A DNA stretch of 64,000 nucleotides from Actinacidiphila oryziradicis (GTDB lineage: Bacteria; Actinomycetota; Actinomycetes; Streptomycetales; Streptomycetaceae): the NCBI RefSeq assembly GCF_005047355.1, contig NZ_SUMC01000019.1:89940-153939 (forward strand), given 5' to 3'. Position numbers and translations under genes: made by a program. Within the stretch, counting starts at the first letter, position 1, and the number at the start of each line of letters is the position of its first letter. The notes under the pieces were generated by a model that ran no database searches, was not told the DNA's origin, and saw nothing but the letters and a program-made list of their open reading frames with translations. Positions 27,900 to 36,587 of the stretch are shown piece after piece.

Positions 27900-28889
27900 G
27901 TGCTCATCGACACGTACGGACGCGTTGCCACCGACCTGCGCGTTTCACTGACCGACCGGTGCAATCTGCGCTGCACGTACTGCATGCCCGAGGAAGGGCT
28001 GCAGTGGCTCGCCAAGCCCGAATTGCTCACCGACGACGAGATCGTCCGTATGGTGCGGATCGCCGTCACCGATCTGGGCGTACGAGATGTCCGCTTCACC
28101 GGCGGTGAGCCGCTGCTCCGGCCCGGGCTGGTCGGGATAGTCGAGCGGTGCGCGGCCCTGGAGCCCCGGCCCAAGATCTCGTTGACCACCAACGGCATCG
28201 GGCTGAAGCGCACCGCCGCCGCGCTGCGCGACGCCGGACTGGACCGGGTCAATGTCTCGCTCGACACGCTCCGCCCCGAGGTCTTCCAGGCCATGACGCG
28301 CCGCAAGCGCCACCACGACGTCATCGGCGGCCTGGCGGCGGCCCGTGCCGCCGGTCTGGCCCCGGTCAAGGTCAACACCGTGCTGATGCGCGGCATGAAT
28401 GACGACGAGGCCCCCGATCTGCTGCGGTGGGCCGTGGACCACGACTACGAGCTGCGCTTCATCGAGCAGATGCCGCTGGACGCGCAGCACGGTTGGCAGC
28501 GCAGCGACATGGTCACCGCCGAGGAGATCCTGGAGAGTCTGCGGACCCGCTTCACCCTGACCCCCGAGGAGTCCTCGACGCGCGGCTCCGCCCCCGCGGA
28601 GCGCTGGCTGGTGGACGGCGGCCCGGCCAGGGTCGGGGTGATCGCCTCCGTCACCCGCCCCTTCTGCCGCGCCTGCGACCGCACCCGGCTCACCGCCGAC
28701 GGCCAGGTCCGCAACTGCCTCTTCGCCCGCGAGGAGTCGGACCTGCGCGGCGCGCTGCGTTCGGGCGCCCCGGACGCGGCGATAGCCGACCTCTGGAAAG
28801 CCGCGATGTGGGGCAAGAAGGCCGGCTCGGGCCTGGACGATCCCTCGTTCCTGCAGCCGGAGCGCCCGATGTCAGCGATCGGAGGCTGA
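27900..28889 (+). CDS. moaA: GTP 3',8-cyclase (molybdenum cofactor biosynthesis)
   Basis: 329 residues. The radical-SAM cluster is CNLRCTYC (about 22-29); the second Fe-S cluster ligands are in CRACDRTRLTADGQVRNC; the sequence ends in the conserved GG. It converts GTP to the cyclic pyranopterin precursor together with MoaC. Starts at GTG 27900, with AAGGAGG about 10 bases upstream. Convergent with the small gene at 28872, overlapping it by 18 bp. Confidence 0.95.
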   Translation: MLIDTYGRVATDLRVSLTDRCNLRCTYCMPEEGLQWLAKPELLTDDEIVRMVRIAVTDLGVRDVRFTGGEPLLRPGLVGIVERCAALEPRPKISLTTNGIGLKRTAAALRDAGLDRVNVSLDTLRPEVFQAMTRRKRHHDVIGGLAAARAAGLAPVKVNTVLMRGMNDDEAPDLLRWAVDHDYELRFIEQMPLDAQHGWQRSDMVTAEEILESLRTRFTLTPEESSTRGSAPAERWLVDGGPARVGVIASVTRPFCRACDRTRLTADGQVRNCLFAREESDLRGALRSGAPDAAIADLWKAAMWGKKAGSGLDDPSFLQPERPMSAIGG

Positions 28890-29096
28890 TCGCCCCCACT
28901 CCTCGAGGGCCACGACGTCCTTGAGGAAGCCGCGCAGCCCCAGGAACTTCGACAGGTGCTCGCGGTGCTCCTCGCAGGCCAGCCATGTCTTGCGGCGCTC
29001 CGGAGTGTGGATCTTCGGGTTGTTCCACGCCAGCACCCACACAGCGGCGTTGCGGCAGCCCTTGGCCGAGCAGATCGGCGACTCGTCGGTGTTCAC
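28872..29096 (-). CDS. Small Cys/His-containing hypothetical protein
   Basis: 74 residues from GTG 29096. CSAKGCRNAAVWVLAWNNPK near the N-terminus and CEEHREHLSKFL in the middle could form a zinc site. Followed by an amphipathic tail FLGLRGFLKDVVALEEWG. Conserved in actinobacteria to my memory; function unknown. The 3' end overlaps moaA. Confidence 0.8.
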   Translation of the reverse strand: MNTDESPICSAKGCRNAAVWVLAWNNPKIHTPERRKTWLACEEHREHLSKFLGLRGFLKDVVALEEWGRSASDR

Positions 29097-29154
29097 ACGA
29101 CCAGTGTCCCGGACGCGGTCCGCGGAGCGCCCCTGACATGTCCCGTTACATGGG

Positions 29155-29192
29155 CGACGCCGGGCAGCCACGGGGGGAGCCGCCCGGCGTCG
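29155..29192 (-). terminator. Hairpin downstream of the DUF3099 gene
   Basis: Arms CGACGCCGGGC (29155-29165) and GCCCGGCGTCG (29182-29192), perfect 11-bp stem, between two minus-strand genes. Confidence 0.65.
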
Positions 29193-29328
29193 GTCCGTCG
29201 CTCCGACGGGGGATGCGGAGCGCACACGAAGTATGTCACGCGACAACCCCCGCAGTGCAGTGGGTGCTCATGATTGATCTGAGCTTTTCTTGAGCTTGGA
29301 CGATTGGTACAGATCAACTCTGACCGGG

Positions 29329-29715
29329 CTACGGACTTTCGCCGTCCTGCGTGCCGGATTCCGCTGGGACGGGCTCCGCCGGGACGTGCGAGGTGCTGCG
29401 GTCCAGCGCGGGCTGGGACGGCGGCGGGAGGAAGGACGAGGGGAGCCCGGGCGCGTTCTCCCGGCCGGCGTTGGCGATGACGACCGCGACGTAGGGCAGC
29501 AGCAGGCCCACCACCAGTGCGACCCAGGCCAGTGGGCGCTGGACGTTCCACAGCGTGACGCCCAGGATGACGGAGACAGTGCGGATCAGCATCGAGATGA
29601 CATATCGGCGCTGCCTGCCCCGGACGTCCTCCGTAAGGCCGGTCCGGGCCCCGGTGATCCGGATCACCTCCGGGCCCCTGTGCTTCCGCATCACGCTCCA
29701 CCGCCCGCTCATCAC
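29329..29715 (-). CDS. DUF3099 membrane protein
   Basis: 128 residues. Charged N-terminus with ITGARTGLTEDVRGRQRRYV, then two helices (about 40-58 and 64-84), then a Pro/Ser-rich tail. This is the DUF3099 pattern of actinobacteria. The start is GTG 29715 or ATG 29712, seven to ten bases after GGAG; an internal ATG at 29691 is possible. Function unknown. Confidence 0.85.
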   Translation of the reverse strand: MMSGRWSVMRKHRGPEVIRITGARTGLTEDVRGRQRRYVISMLIRTVSVILGVTLWNVQRPLAWVALVVGLLLPYVAVVIANAGRENAPGLPSSFLPPPSQPALDRSTSHVPAEPVPAESGTQDGESP

Positions 29716-29910
29716 GCCGAAACTCCAATTCCGGGCCCTTCCACGGTACGCCGCGAGTCCCCCGCATTCGAGACCAGGGGCGCATCACGGATGCCGCGTA
29801 CCCCTGCGACGTACGGCTGACGTACGCCCCCGACGTGCGGCGTACCGCGCCTCGGCACACACTGGCCGCAATGGGCGGCGCTGCCGTCGGCACACGAGGA
29901 GGCGAGCGGC

Positions 29911-30186
29911 ATGAACTGGTTGTGGGCCATCATCGTCGGTCTGGTGCTGGGCGTGATCGCGAGGGCGATCATCCCCGGGAAGCAGGCCATTCCGCTGTGG
30001 CTGACCGTGATCTTCGGCATCCTCGGGGCGCTGCTGGGCAACGCCGTGGCGGGCTGGATCGGCGTCGCCCACACCAGCGGCATCGACTGGATCCGGCATC
30101 TGCTGCAGCTGGCCGGCGCTGTCGTGATCGTCGCGCTGGGCAGCCCGCTCTGGGCCTCGGTCCGGGGCGGACGCAGGGCAGCCTGA
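29911..30186 (+). CDS. GlsB/YeaQ/YmgE family membrane protein
   Basis: 91 residues: MNWLWAIIVGLVLGVIARAI start and three glycine-rich helices (about 4-18, 28-50, 66-84), the small transglycosylase-associated protein pattern tied to stress responses. Preceded by GAGGCGAGCGGC. Followed by a hairpin at 30201-30230. Confidence 0.88.
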   Translation: MNWLWAIIVGLVLGVIARAIIPGKQAIPLWLTVIFGILGALLGNAVAGWIGVAHTSGIDWIRHLLQLAGAVVIVALGSPLWASVRGGRRAA

Positions 30187-30200
30187 CCACTGGGACCAAA

Positions 30201-30230
30201 ACGGGGGCCGGACCCAACCGGTGCCCCCGT
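30201..30230 (+). terminator. Hairpin terminator between GlsB-like gene and kptA
   Basis: Arms ACGGGGGC (30201-30208) and GCCCCCGT with a 12-14 base loop; between convergent genes, so it may serve both. Confidence 0.65.
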
Positions 30231-30255
30231 GCCCTGCCCCGGCCGGTGCGCCGGC

Positions 30256-30807
30256 TCAGCCGGTGCGCTGCCGCAGGTGCGTCGGCGGCACCCGGTCGGT
30301 GAGCCATACGCCGTTGGCGCTCACCCGGAATATGTGGCCGGTGGCGGCCAGCCCCGCCGCGTCCACCTCCAGCACCACGGGACGGCCGTGCCGGGAACCC
30401 ACCCTCACGGCTGTCTCCACATCCGCCGACAGGTGAACATCCCGCCGGGACATCGGCTTGAGCCCTTCGCGCAGCACCAACGGCAGAACCGTGGTGGCCG
30501 TGCCGTGGTACAGCACGGCGGGCGGCTCGGCCGAGGCGAGACCCAGGTCCACCACGATCGTGTGCCCCTGGCTGGCCCGGATCCGGCGGCCGTCGTCCGA
30601 ATAGGCGAAGCGCTGCTTGTTGTTGTTGGCGACCACATGATCCAGCTCGGCGCGCGAGAAGTGGCGGCCCGCCAGGGCGGACGCGGCGATCAGCTCGTCC
30701 ACGTCCGCCCAGCCGCCCTCGTCGAGGGTGATCCCGACCGCCCCGGGGTCGTGCCGCAGCACCCGGGACAGGAACTTCGACACCCTCACTGTCCGCTTCT
30801 CGTCCAT
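30256..30807 (-). CDS. kptA: RNA 2'-phosphotransferase (Tpt1/KptA)
   Basis: 183 residues. KptA motifs: SKFLSRVLRHDPGAVGI (about 10-26), ASQGHTI (about 79-85), LYHGT, LSADVETAVRVGSRHGRPVVL. The family moves a 2'-phosphate from RNA to NAD, giving ADP-ribose 1'',2''-cyclic phosphate. Its bacterial substrate is uncertain since Streptomyces has no known tRNA splicing by ligation. It is seven bases after tldE on the same strand, thus probably co-transcribed with tldD-tldE. Confidence 0.93.
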   Translation of the reverse strand: MDEKRTVRVSKFLSRVLRHDPGAVGITLDEGGWADVDELIAASALAGRHFSRAELDHVVANNNKQRFAYSDDGRRIRASQGHTIVVDLGLASAEPPAVLYHGTATTVLPLVLREGLKPMSRRDVHLSADVETAVRVGSRHGRPVVLEVDAAGLAATGHIFRVSANGVWLTDRVPPTHLRQRTG

Positions 30808-30814
30808 CCGTCTG

Positions 30815-32227
30815 TCAGACCCCCTGGCTGACCGAGCTCATGTTGAAGTCCGGGATCCGCATCGCCGGAGTCGCCGTACGGGTGAAGTAGTCGCCCCACT
30901 CGCGTGAGAGCGTCCGCTCGCTGCGCCCCACCTCCGAGACCCGGCCGAGGAGATCCACCGGCGACTCGTTGAACCGGAAGTTGTTCACCTCGCCGGTCAC
31001 CTCGCCGTTCTCCACCAGATAGACCCCGTCCCGGGTGAGACCGGTGAGCAGCAGCGTCGCAGGATCCACCTCCCGGATGTACCACAGGCAGGTGACCAGC
31101 AGCCCGCGCCCGGTGTCCGCGACCAGCTCCGCCAGCGAGCGCGTCCCGCCCCCGTCCAGGATCAGGTTGTCCGTCATAGGCGCCACCGGCAGCCCGGTCA
31201 GGCCCGCGCTGTGCCGGGTGGTGAGCAGATTCGTCAGCACCCCGTCCCGCACCCAGTCCACCGGGCCGACGGGCAGCCCGTTGTCGAAGACGGAGGTGAC
31301 GTCGCCGGAGGTGTGCGCCACCACGAATGGCGCCGACTCCAGTCCTGGCTCGTTCGGATCGCTGCGCAGCGACAGCGGAAGCTCGGACAGCTTCTCGCCG
31401 ACCCGGGTGCCGCCGCCCGGCTTGCTGAAGACCGTACGGCCCTCGGCGGCGTCCCGGGCCGAGGACGACCACAACTGGTAGATCGCCAGGTCGGCCACCG
31501 CGGACGGCGGCAGCAGCGTCTCGTACCGGCCCGCGGGCAGCTCGACCCGCCGCTCCGCCCAGGCCAGCCGCTGCGCCAGCTCGGCGTCGAGCGCTGTCGG
31601 GTCCACATCCTTGAAGTCCCGGGTCGCCGCCCCCGCCCACGCGGACCGCGTGCGGTCCAGGGACTTCGCGTTGAGCTCCAGGGTGCCGGTCGGCTGGTCG
31701 TGCCGCAGTCGCAGCCCGGTGGACGTGCCCAGATAGCTGGAGGTCACCGAGTGGTACGCGAAGCCGTACAGCTGGCGGCCGCCTGCCCGGGCGGTCGAGA
31801 AGGCCTCGCCGAGCGCCGGGGCGAACGCCGCGAAGACCTCCGAGGACGTCTCGGCGGGCGCCTCCGTGAAGTCCGAAGACACCGGCACACCCTCGACCAG
31901 CGGCTGGGCGTCCTCGGCCGGTCCCGCCTCGCGAGCGGCCGCCTCCGCCGCCCGTACCAGCGGCTCCAGCTCGTCGGCCGTCACAGCGGCGCGGGACACC
32001 ACTCCTGACGCGGTGCCCTGCGAGCCGTTCACCGTGGCGATGACGGTGAGGGTCCGGCCACGGGTGACGCCATTGGTCGTCAGCGCGTTTCCCGCCCACC
32101 GCAGATTGGCGGTGGACTCCTCGTCGGCGATCACGATCATGCCGTCCGCCCGGGACAGCGCCAGGGCGCGCTCGACGATCTCGGAAGGGGAAGCCGAGGA
32201 AGGGGAGGAAGAGGTGCGGGGGCTCAT
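30815..32227 (-). CDS. tldE: TldE/PmbA-type metalloprotease subunit
   Basis: 470 residues; Ser/Pro-rich N-terminus then the PmbA fold with SRADGMIVIADEESTANLRWAGN, SSYLGTSTGLRLRHDQPTG and ILDGGGTRSLAELVADTGRG (in parts). It lacks the HExxxH motif, as expected for TldE, the non-catalytic partner of TldD. Start overlaps the tldD stop by 4 bp. Confidence 0.93.
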   Translation of the reverse strand: MSPRTSSSPSSASPSEIVERALALSRADGMIVIADEESTANLRWAGNALTTNGVTRGRTLTVIATVNGSQGTASGVVSRAAVTADELEPLVRAAEAAAREAGPAEDAQPLVEGVPVSSDFTEAPAETSSEVFAAFAPALGEAFSTARAGGRQLYGFAYHSVTSSYLGTSTGLRLRHDQPTGTLELNAKSLDRTRSAWAGAATRDFKDVDPTALDAELAQRLAWAERRVELPAGRYETLLPPSAVADLAIYQLWSSSARDAAEGRTVFSKPGGGTRVGEKLSELPLSLRSDPNEPGLESAPFVVAHTSGDVTSVFDNGLPVGPVDWVRDGVLTNLLTTRHSAGLTGLPVAPMTDNLILDGGGTRSLAELVADTGRGLLVTCLWYIREVDPATLLLTGLTRDGVYLVENGEVTGEVNNFRFNESPVDLLGRVSEVGRSERTLSREWGDYFTRTATPAMRIPDFNMSSVSQGV

Positions 32228-33747
32228 CGGCCGCCCTCCTGCGTGGTGTTGAGGATATTGACGCCGCGGAACAGCGCGGAAGGGCAGCCATGGCTCACGG
32301 AAGCGACCTGGCCGGGCTGTGCCTTGCCGCAGTTGAAAGCTCCGCCCAGAACATAGGTCTGCGGGCCGCCGACGGCCTCCATCGAGCCCCAGAAGTCGGT
32401 GGTGGTCGCCTGGTAGGCGACATCGCGCAGCTGTCCGGCCAGCCTGCCGTTCTCGATCCGGAAGAACCGTTGCCCGGTAAATTGAAAATTGTACCTTTGC
32501 ATGTCGATCGACCAGGAGCGGTCGCCGACGATGTAGATCCCGCGCTCCACGCCCGCGATGAGATCCTCGGTCGACGGTCCGTCCGGCGCCGGCCGCAGCG
32601 ACACATTCGCCATCCGCTGCACCGGGACATGCGCCGGCGAATCCGCGTAGGCGCAGCCGTTGGACCGTTCGAAGCCGGTGAGCTTCGCGATTCTGCGGTC
32701 CAGCTGATAGCCCACCAGGGTGCCGTCCTTCACCAGGTCCCAGGACTGGCCGGCCACCCCCTCGTCGTCGTAACCGACCGTCGAAAGGCCGTGCTCGGCG
32801 GTGCGGTCGCCGGTCACATTCATCAGCTCGGAGCCGTACTTCAACTTCCCCAACTGGTCGAAGGTGGCGAAGGAAGTGCCCGCGTAGGCCGCCTCGTAGC
32901 CCAGCGCGCGGTCCAGCTCCGTGGCGTGCCCGATCGACTCATGGATGGTCAGCCACAGATTGGACGGGTCCACCACGAGGTCGTACGAGCCCGCCTCGAC
33001 CGACGGCGCCCGCATCTTCTCCGCCAGCAGCTCCGGGATCTCCGCCAGCTCCGAGTCCCAGTCCCAGCCGGTGCCGGTCAGATACTCCCAACCGCGCCCG
33101 ACCGGGGGTGCCAGGGTCCGCATGGAATCGAACTCGCCGCTCTCCGCGTCCACCGCGACCGCCGTCAGCTGCGGATGCAGCCGTACTCGCTGCTGTGTCG
33201 TTGTCGTACCGGCCGTGTCCGCGTAGAACTTGTTCTCCTGGACGGTCATCAGTGAGGCGTCCGCGTGCGCCACGCCGTCCGCCGCCAGCAGGCGTGCGCT
33301 CCACTCCGCCAGCAGACCCGTCTTCTCCGCGTCCGGTACGTCAAAGGGATTGATTCCGTACGACGAGACCCACACCCTGTCGGCGTGCACCGGCTCGGCC
33401 GCCAGCTCCACCCGCTCGTCCGACCCGGCAGCCGCGATGACCTTGGCCGACAGCTTCGCCATCGCCACCGCCTGCCCCGCCACTCGGGCGGCCCCGTCCA
33501 TAGTCGGATCCACGCCCGAGGCGAAGCCCCACGCCCCGCCGTGCACCACCCGGACCGCGTATCCCGCGTCCGTGCTGTCCGACGAACCGGAAGTCCTGCC
33601 GTCCCGCAGCCGCCACGAGGCGCTGCGCACCCGCTCGAAGCGGAAGTCGGCGTGGTCCGCGCCCAGCGCCCGGGCCCGGGCGAGCGCCGCGTCGGCCAAC
33701 GCCCGCAACGGCAACGCCAAGAATGACTCATCCACTTCATGAGGCAC
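32224..33747 (-). CDS. tldD: TldD-type metalloprotease subunit
   Basis: 507 residues with the catalytic zinc motif HESIGH (about 267-272) and the downstream GCPSALFRGVNILNT region that closes the active site. TldD/TldE heterodimers trim unfolded leader peptides (microcin B17, pyrroloquinoline and RiPP maturation, CcdA). A patch coding MQRYNFQF (about 32478-32506) uses several rare A/T-rich codons, unlike its surroundings. Divergent from fabG. Confidence 0.94.
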   Translation of the reverse strand: MPHEVDESFLALPLRALADAALARARALGADHADFRFERVRSASWRLRDGRTSGSSDSTDAGYAVRVVHGGAWGFASGVDPTMDGAARVAGQAVAMAKLSAKVIAAAGSDERVELAAEPVHADRVWVSSYGINPFDVPDAEKTGLLAEWSARLLAADGVAHADASLMTVQENKFYADTAGTTTTQQRVRLHPQLTAVAVDAESGEFDSMRTLAPPVGRGWEYLTGTGWDWDSELAEIPELLAEKMRAPSVEAGSYDLVVDPSNLWLTIHESIGHATELDRALGYEAAYAGTSFATFDQLGKLKYGSELMNVTGDRTAEHGLSTVGYDDEGVAGQSWDLVKDGTLVGYQLDRRIAKLTGFERSNGCAYADSPAHVPVQRMANVSLRPAPDGPSTEDLIAGVERGIYIVGDRSWSIDMQRYNFQFTGQRFFRIENGRLAGQLRDVAYQATTTDFWGSMEAVGGPQTYVLGGAFNCGKAQPGQVASVSHGCPSALFRGVNILNTTQEGGR

Positions 33748-33940
33748 GGCGGCCCCCCTTTCTGCCGGTCACGACTCCCATGCAGGCAGTGAATCATGCC
33801 GCGCTGACAATCGGGCCGGGCGGGCATTTCTGTAGGGATCCGACAGGGACCGCCCGACGCCCCTGTCGGGGTCGATTCTCCGTACCCGAGCGTAGACCGA
33901 TAGTTTTCGTACTCCAGACACTTAGCGAAAGGGTGATCCG

Positions 33941-34645
33941 TTGAGCCGCTCGGTTCTCGTCACCGGAGGAAACCGGGGCATCGGCCTCGCTATTGCCCAG
34001 GCCTTCGCCGATGCGGGTGACAAGGTCGCCATCACATACCGCTCGGGCGAGCCCCCCAAGGGCTTTCTCGCCGTCAAGTGCGACATCACGGAGAGTGAGC
34101 AGGTCGAGCAGGCCTACAAGGAGATCGAGGAGAAGCAGGGCCCGGTCGAGGTACTGGTGGCCAACGCCGGTGTCACTCGCGACCAGTTGCTGCTCCGGAT
34201 GTCCGAGGAGGATTTCACCTCAGTCCTGGAGACCAACCTCACCGGGACCTTCCGGGTGGTGAAAGCCGCCGCCAAGAAAATGCTGCGCGCCCGCAAAGGC
34301 CGGATCATCCTCATCTCCTCGGTGGTCGGCCTGCTCGGCTCGGCGGGCCAGGCGAACTACGCCGCCTCCAAGGCCGGACTGGTCGGCTTCGCGCGCTCCC
34401 TCGCCCGGGAGCTCGGCTCGCGCAACATCACCGTCAATGTCGTCGCGCCCGGCTTCGTCGACACCGATATGACCCGGGTGCTCACCGACGAGCAGCGCAA
34501 GACCATCGTCGGGCAGGTCCCGCTGGGCCGTTACGCCCAGCCGGAGGAAGTCGCCGCCTCGGTCCGCTTCCTCGCCTCCGACGAGGCCGCATACATCACT
34601 GGAGCCGTCATTCCCGTAGACGGCGGATTGGGCATGGGTCACTGA
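33941..34645 (+). CDS. fabG: 3-oxoacyl-ACP reductase
   Basis: 234 residues from TTG 33941, behind AAAGGG. SDR motifs: GGNRGIGLAIAQAF (about 8-21), NAG (about 67-69), catalytic Ser in ISSVVG, YAASKAG (Tyr/Lys), and PGFVDTDM. Reduces beta-ketoacyl-ACP in FAS II. It is five bases before fabI, in a two-gene operon as in mycobacterial mabA-inhA. Confidence 0.94.
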   Translation: MSRSVLVTGGNRGIGLAIAQAFADAGDKVAITYRSGEPPKGFLAVKCDITESEQVEQAYKEIEEKQGPVEVLVANAGVTRDQLLLRMSEEDFTSVLETNLTGTFRVVKAAAKKMLRARKGRIILISSVVGLLGSAGQANYAASKAGLVGFARSLARELGSRNITVNVVAPGFVDTDMTRVLTDEQRKTIVGQVPLGRYAQPEEVAASVRFLASDEAAYITGAVIPVDGGLGMGH

Positions 34646-34650
34646 GCAAA

Positions 34651-35430
34651 ATGAGTGGAATCCTCGCAGGCAAGCGCATCCTCGTCACCGGCGTCCTCAC
34701 AGACTCCTCGATCGCCTTCCACACGGCCAAACTCGCACAGGAAGAGGGTGCCGAAGTCGTCCTCACCGGCTTCGGACGGCTCAGCCTCGTCGAGCGGATC
34801 GCCAAGCGGCTGCCGAAGCCCGCGCCGGTCATCGAGCTGGACGTACAGAACACCGAGCACCTCGACGGGCTGGCGGCCAAGGTCACCGAGCACATCGGCG
34901 AGGGCATCAACCTCGACGGCGTGGTGCACTCCATCGCCTTCGGACCGCAGGACGCGCTGGGCGGCAACTTCCTGCACACTCCCTGGGAGTCGGTCGCGAC
35001 CGCGGTCCACGTCTCCGCGTACTCGCTGAAGTCGCTGACCATGGCACTGCTTCCGCTGCTGGAGCAGCGCGGCGGCTCGGTCGTCGGCATGGACTTCGAC
35101 GCACAGGTGGCGTGGCCGAAGTACGACTGGATGGGCGTGGCCAAGGCGGCGCTGGAGTCCACCTCCCGCTACCTCGCCCGTGACCTGGGTGAGAAGAACA
35201 TCCGGGTCAACCTGATCTCGGCCGGCCCGATCAAGTCGATGGCCGCCAAGTCCATCCCGGGCTTCGAGGACCTGGCGGCGGTGTGGGACTCCCGCGCCCC
35301 GCTGAAGTGGGACCTCGCCGACCCGGAGCCGGCCGCTCGCGGCGTCGTCGCCCTGCTGTCGGACTGGTTCCCGAAGACCACGGGCGAGATCGTGCACGTC
35401 GACGGCGGTCTGCACGCGATCGGCGCGTAA
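34651..35430 (+). CDS. fabI: Enoyl-ACP reductase (InhA/FabI type)
   Basis: 259 residues. NAD-binding TGVLTDSSIAFHTAK (about 13-27), HSIAFGP, and the catalytic triad pattern YDWMGVAK (Tyr, Met, Lys, about 152-159), then PIKSMAAKSI, typical of InhA-like enzymes. Final reductive step of FAS II elongation. Followed by a hairpin at 35471-35503. Confidence 0.95.
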   Translation: MSGILAGKRILVTGVLTDSSIAFHTAKLAQEEGAEVVLTGFGRLSLVERIAKRLPKPAPVIELDVQNTEHLDGLAAKVTEHIGEGINLDGVVHSIAFGPQDALGGNFLHTPWESVATAVHVSAYSLKSLTMALLPLLEQRGGSVVGMDFDAQVAWPKYDWMGVAKAALESTSRYLARDLGEKNIRVNLISAGPIKSMAAKSIPGFEDLAAVWDSRAPLKWDLADPEPAARGVVALLSDWFPKTTGEIVHVDGGLHAIGA

Positions 35431-35470
35431 CCGCCTTCGGGCAGGGCCCGGGACCGCCTCGGGCGCGATG

Positions 35471-35503
35471 GCCCCGGCCCGCCTCTTCGGCGGCGGCCGG
35501 GGC
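35471..35503 (+). terminator. Hairpin terminator after fabI
   Basis: Arms GCCCCGGCC (35471-35479) and GGCCGGGGC (35495-35503), extended by GCC/GGC within the loop. Confidence 0.6.
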
Positions 35504-35586
35504 ATCGGCACGCCCGGGCCCGGGTGTCACCCGGATGGCCGACCAGAACTGGGCGCCGGGGGCCCGGGAGTGCGCACGATGGCCGC

Positions 35587-35889
35587 ATGCTGCGCATTCC
35601 GGCACTCCTGCTTCTCACCGGCGCCGCGTGCGGCGTCACCGTTCAGGCCGCGTGGGCCGCGGGGCCTGAGCAGACCGAATGCCGTACGTCCGTGAAGGGC
35701 AGCGAAGGCATCGCGATCTGCTTCAATCCCGACCCTGACATCGATCACGCACAGCTGCACATTGAGTGCCGCCGCTGGTGGGACCCGGATGTGGACGGCC
35801 GCCCGGTGGCGGTGGGCCCCGCCGAGACCGTGACGCTCTCCGACCGCTGCTGGAAGGAGATCCAGAGCGTCTGGGTCACCCTCCGCTGA
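35587..35889 (+). CDS. Small secreted hypothetical protein
   Basis: 100 residues: signal peptide LRIPALLLLTGAACGVTVQA...AAWA (1-24), then a mature part with four cysteines (ECRTSV, ICFN, ECRRWWD, RCWKE), likely two disulfides. Short 3' overlap (14 bp) with the convergent GntR gene. Function unknown. Confidence 0.75.
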   Translation: MLRIPALLLLTGAACGVTVQAAWAAGPEQTECRTSVKGSEGIAICFNPDPDIDHAQLHIECRRWWDPDVDGRPVAVGPAETVTLSDRCWKEIQSVWVTLR

Positions 35890-36565
35890 CCGTCCAGCCG
35901 AGGCTCCAACTGAAGGCGTGCCCGCCCGCCTCTGCGGCCGCCGTCGCCGCGTTTCCGGCGCGGATGGCATCCACCAACCGCGTGTGGTCCACATACTGCT
36001 CCGGGCGCAGCTCCTCGCCGAGGTCCGCCTGCAGGAAGCCGCGGATCACCTCGCCCAGGTCCGCGTAGAGCTCGGTGATCACCGCGTTGTGCGAGGCGGC
36101 GACGACCGCCAGGTGCAAGGTCGCGTCGGCTTCGACGAAGGCCTCCGCGTCCCCGGACGCCCAGGCCCGCTCGCGCCGGTCCAGAGCCGCGTCCAGGTGC
36201 TTGACATCGCTTTCGGTACGGCGTGTCGCCGCCAGGGCCGCCGCCGAGGCTTCCAGGGCGGCCCGCAGCTCGGCGATATGCCGGGGGTCTGCCTCGGCGA
36301 AACGGCGGTGCATGACCCCCGCGAGTTCACTGGTGGCCAGCACGTATGTGCCGGATCCCTGCCGGATGTCCAGGAGACCGTTGTGGGCGAGCGCGCGGAG
36401 GGCCTCACGCACCGTGTTGCGGGCCACGCCGAGCTGTTCGACCAGCTCGGGCTCGGTGGGGATGCGTGAGCCGACCGGCCATGCACCGGAGGTGATCTGG
36501 GTGCGGAGCCGGGCGATCACCTCGTCGGCGAGCGCGGAGCGCCGGGGCACTGGACGGAGAATCAT
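35876..36565 (-). CDS. GntR/FadR family transcriptional regulator
   Basis: 229 residues: N-terminal winged helix (about 10-75; GSRIPTEPELVEQLGVARNT) and a C-terminal FCD ligand-binding domain with metal-site residues D, H (about 135-215). It is divergent from an MFS carrier with only 22 bp between start codons, so it probably controls that carrier. The -10-like element (TAGAAT) is six bases before its ATG, implying a leaderless transcript. Confidence 0.92.
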   Translation of the reverse strand: MILRPVPRRSALADEVIARLRTQITSGAWPVGSRIPTEPELVEQLGVARNTVREALRALAHNGLLDIRQGSGTYVLATSELAGVMHRRFAEADPRHIAELRAALEASAAALAATRRTESDVKHLDAALDRRERAWASGDAEAFVEADATLHLAVVAASHNAVITELYADLGEVIRGFLQADLGEELRPEQYVDHTRLVDAIRAGNAATAAAEAGGHAFSWSLGWTVSGG

Positions 36566-36587
36566 CCCATGATTCTATGATGGGCCC
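36566..36587. promoter_or_regulatory. Overlapping divergent leaderless promoters
   Basis: Plus strand: TATGAT at 36576-36581, six bases before the MFS ATG at 36588. Minus strand: TAGAAT (36577-36572), six bases before the GntR ATG at 36565. The two -10 hexamers share two bases, and imperfect dyad symmetry (CCCAT...ATGGG, 36567-36585) could be the operator. Confidence 0.6.

Noticed and set aside
13938..29295. Similar 25-bp stretches at 13938-13962 and 29268-29292 (TGATTGAYCTG...CTTTTCTTG)
   Set aside because: Interesting match, but too short and imperfect to separate from chance without a genome-wide count.
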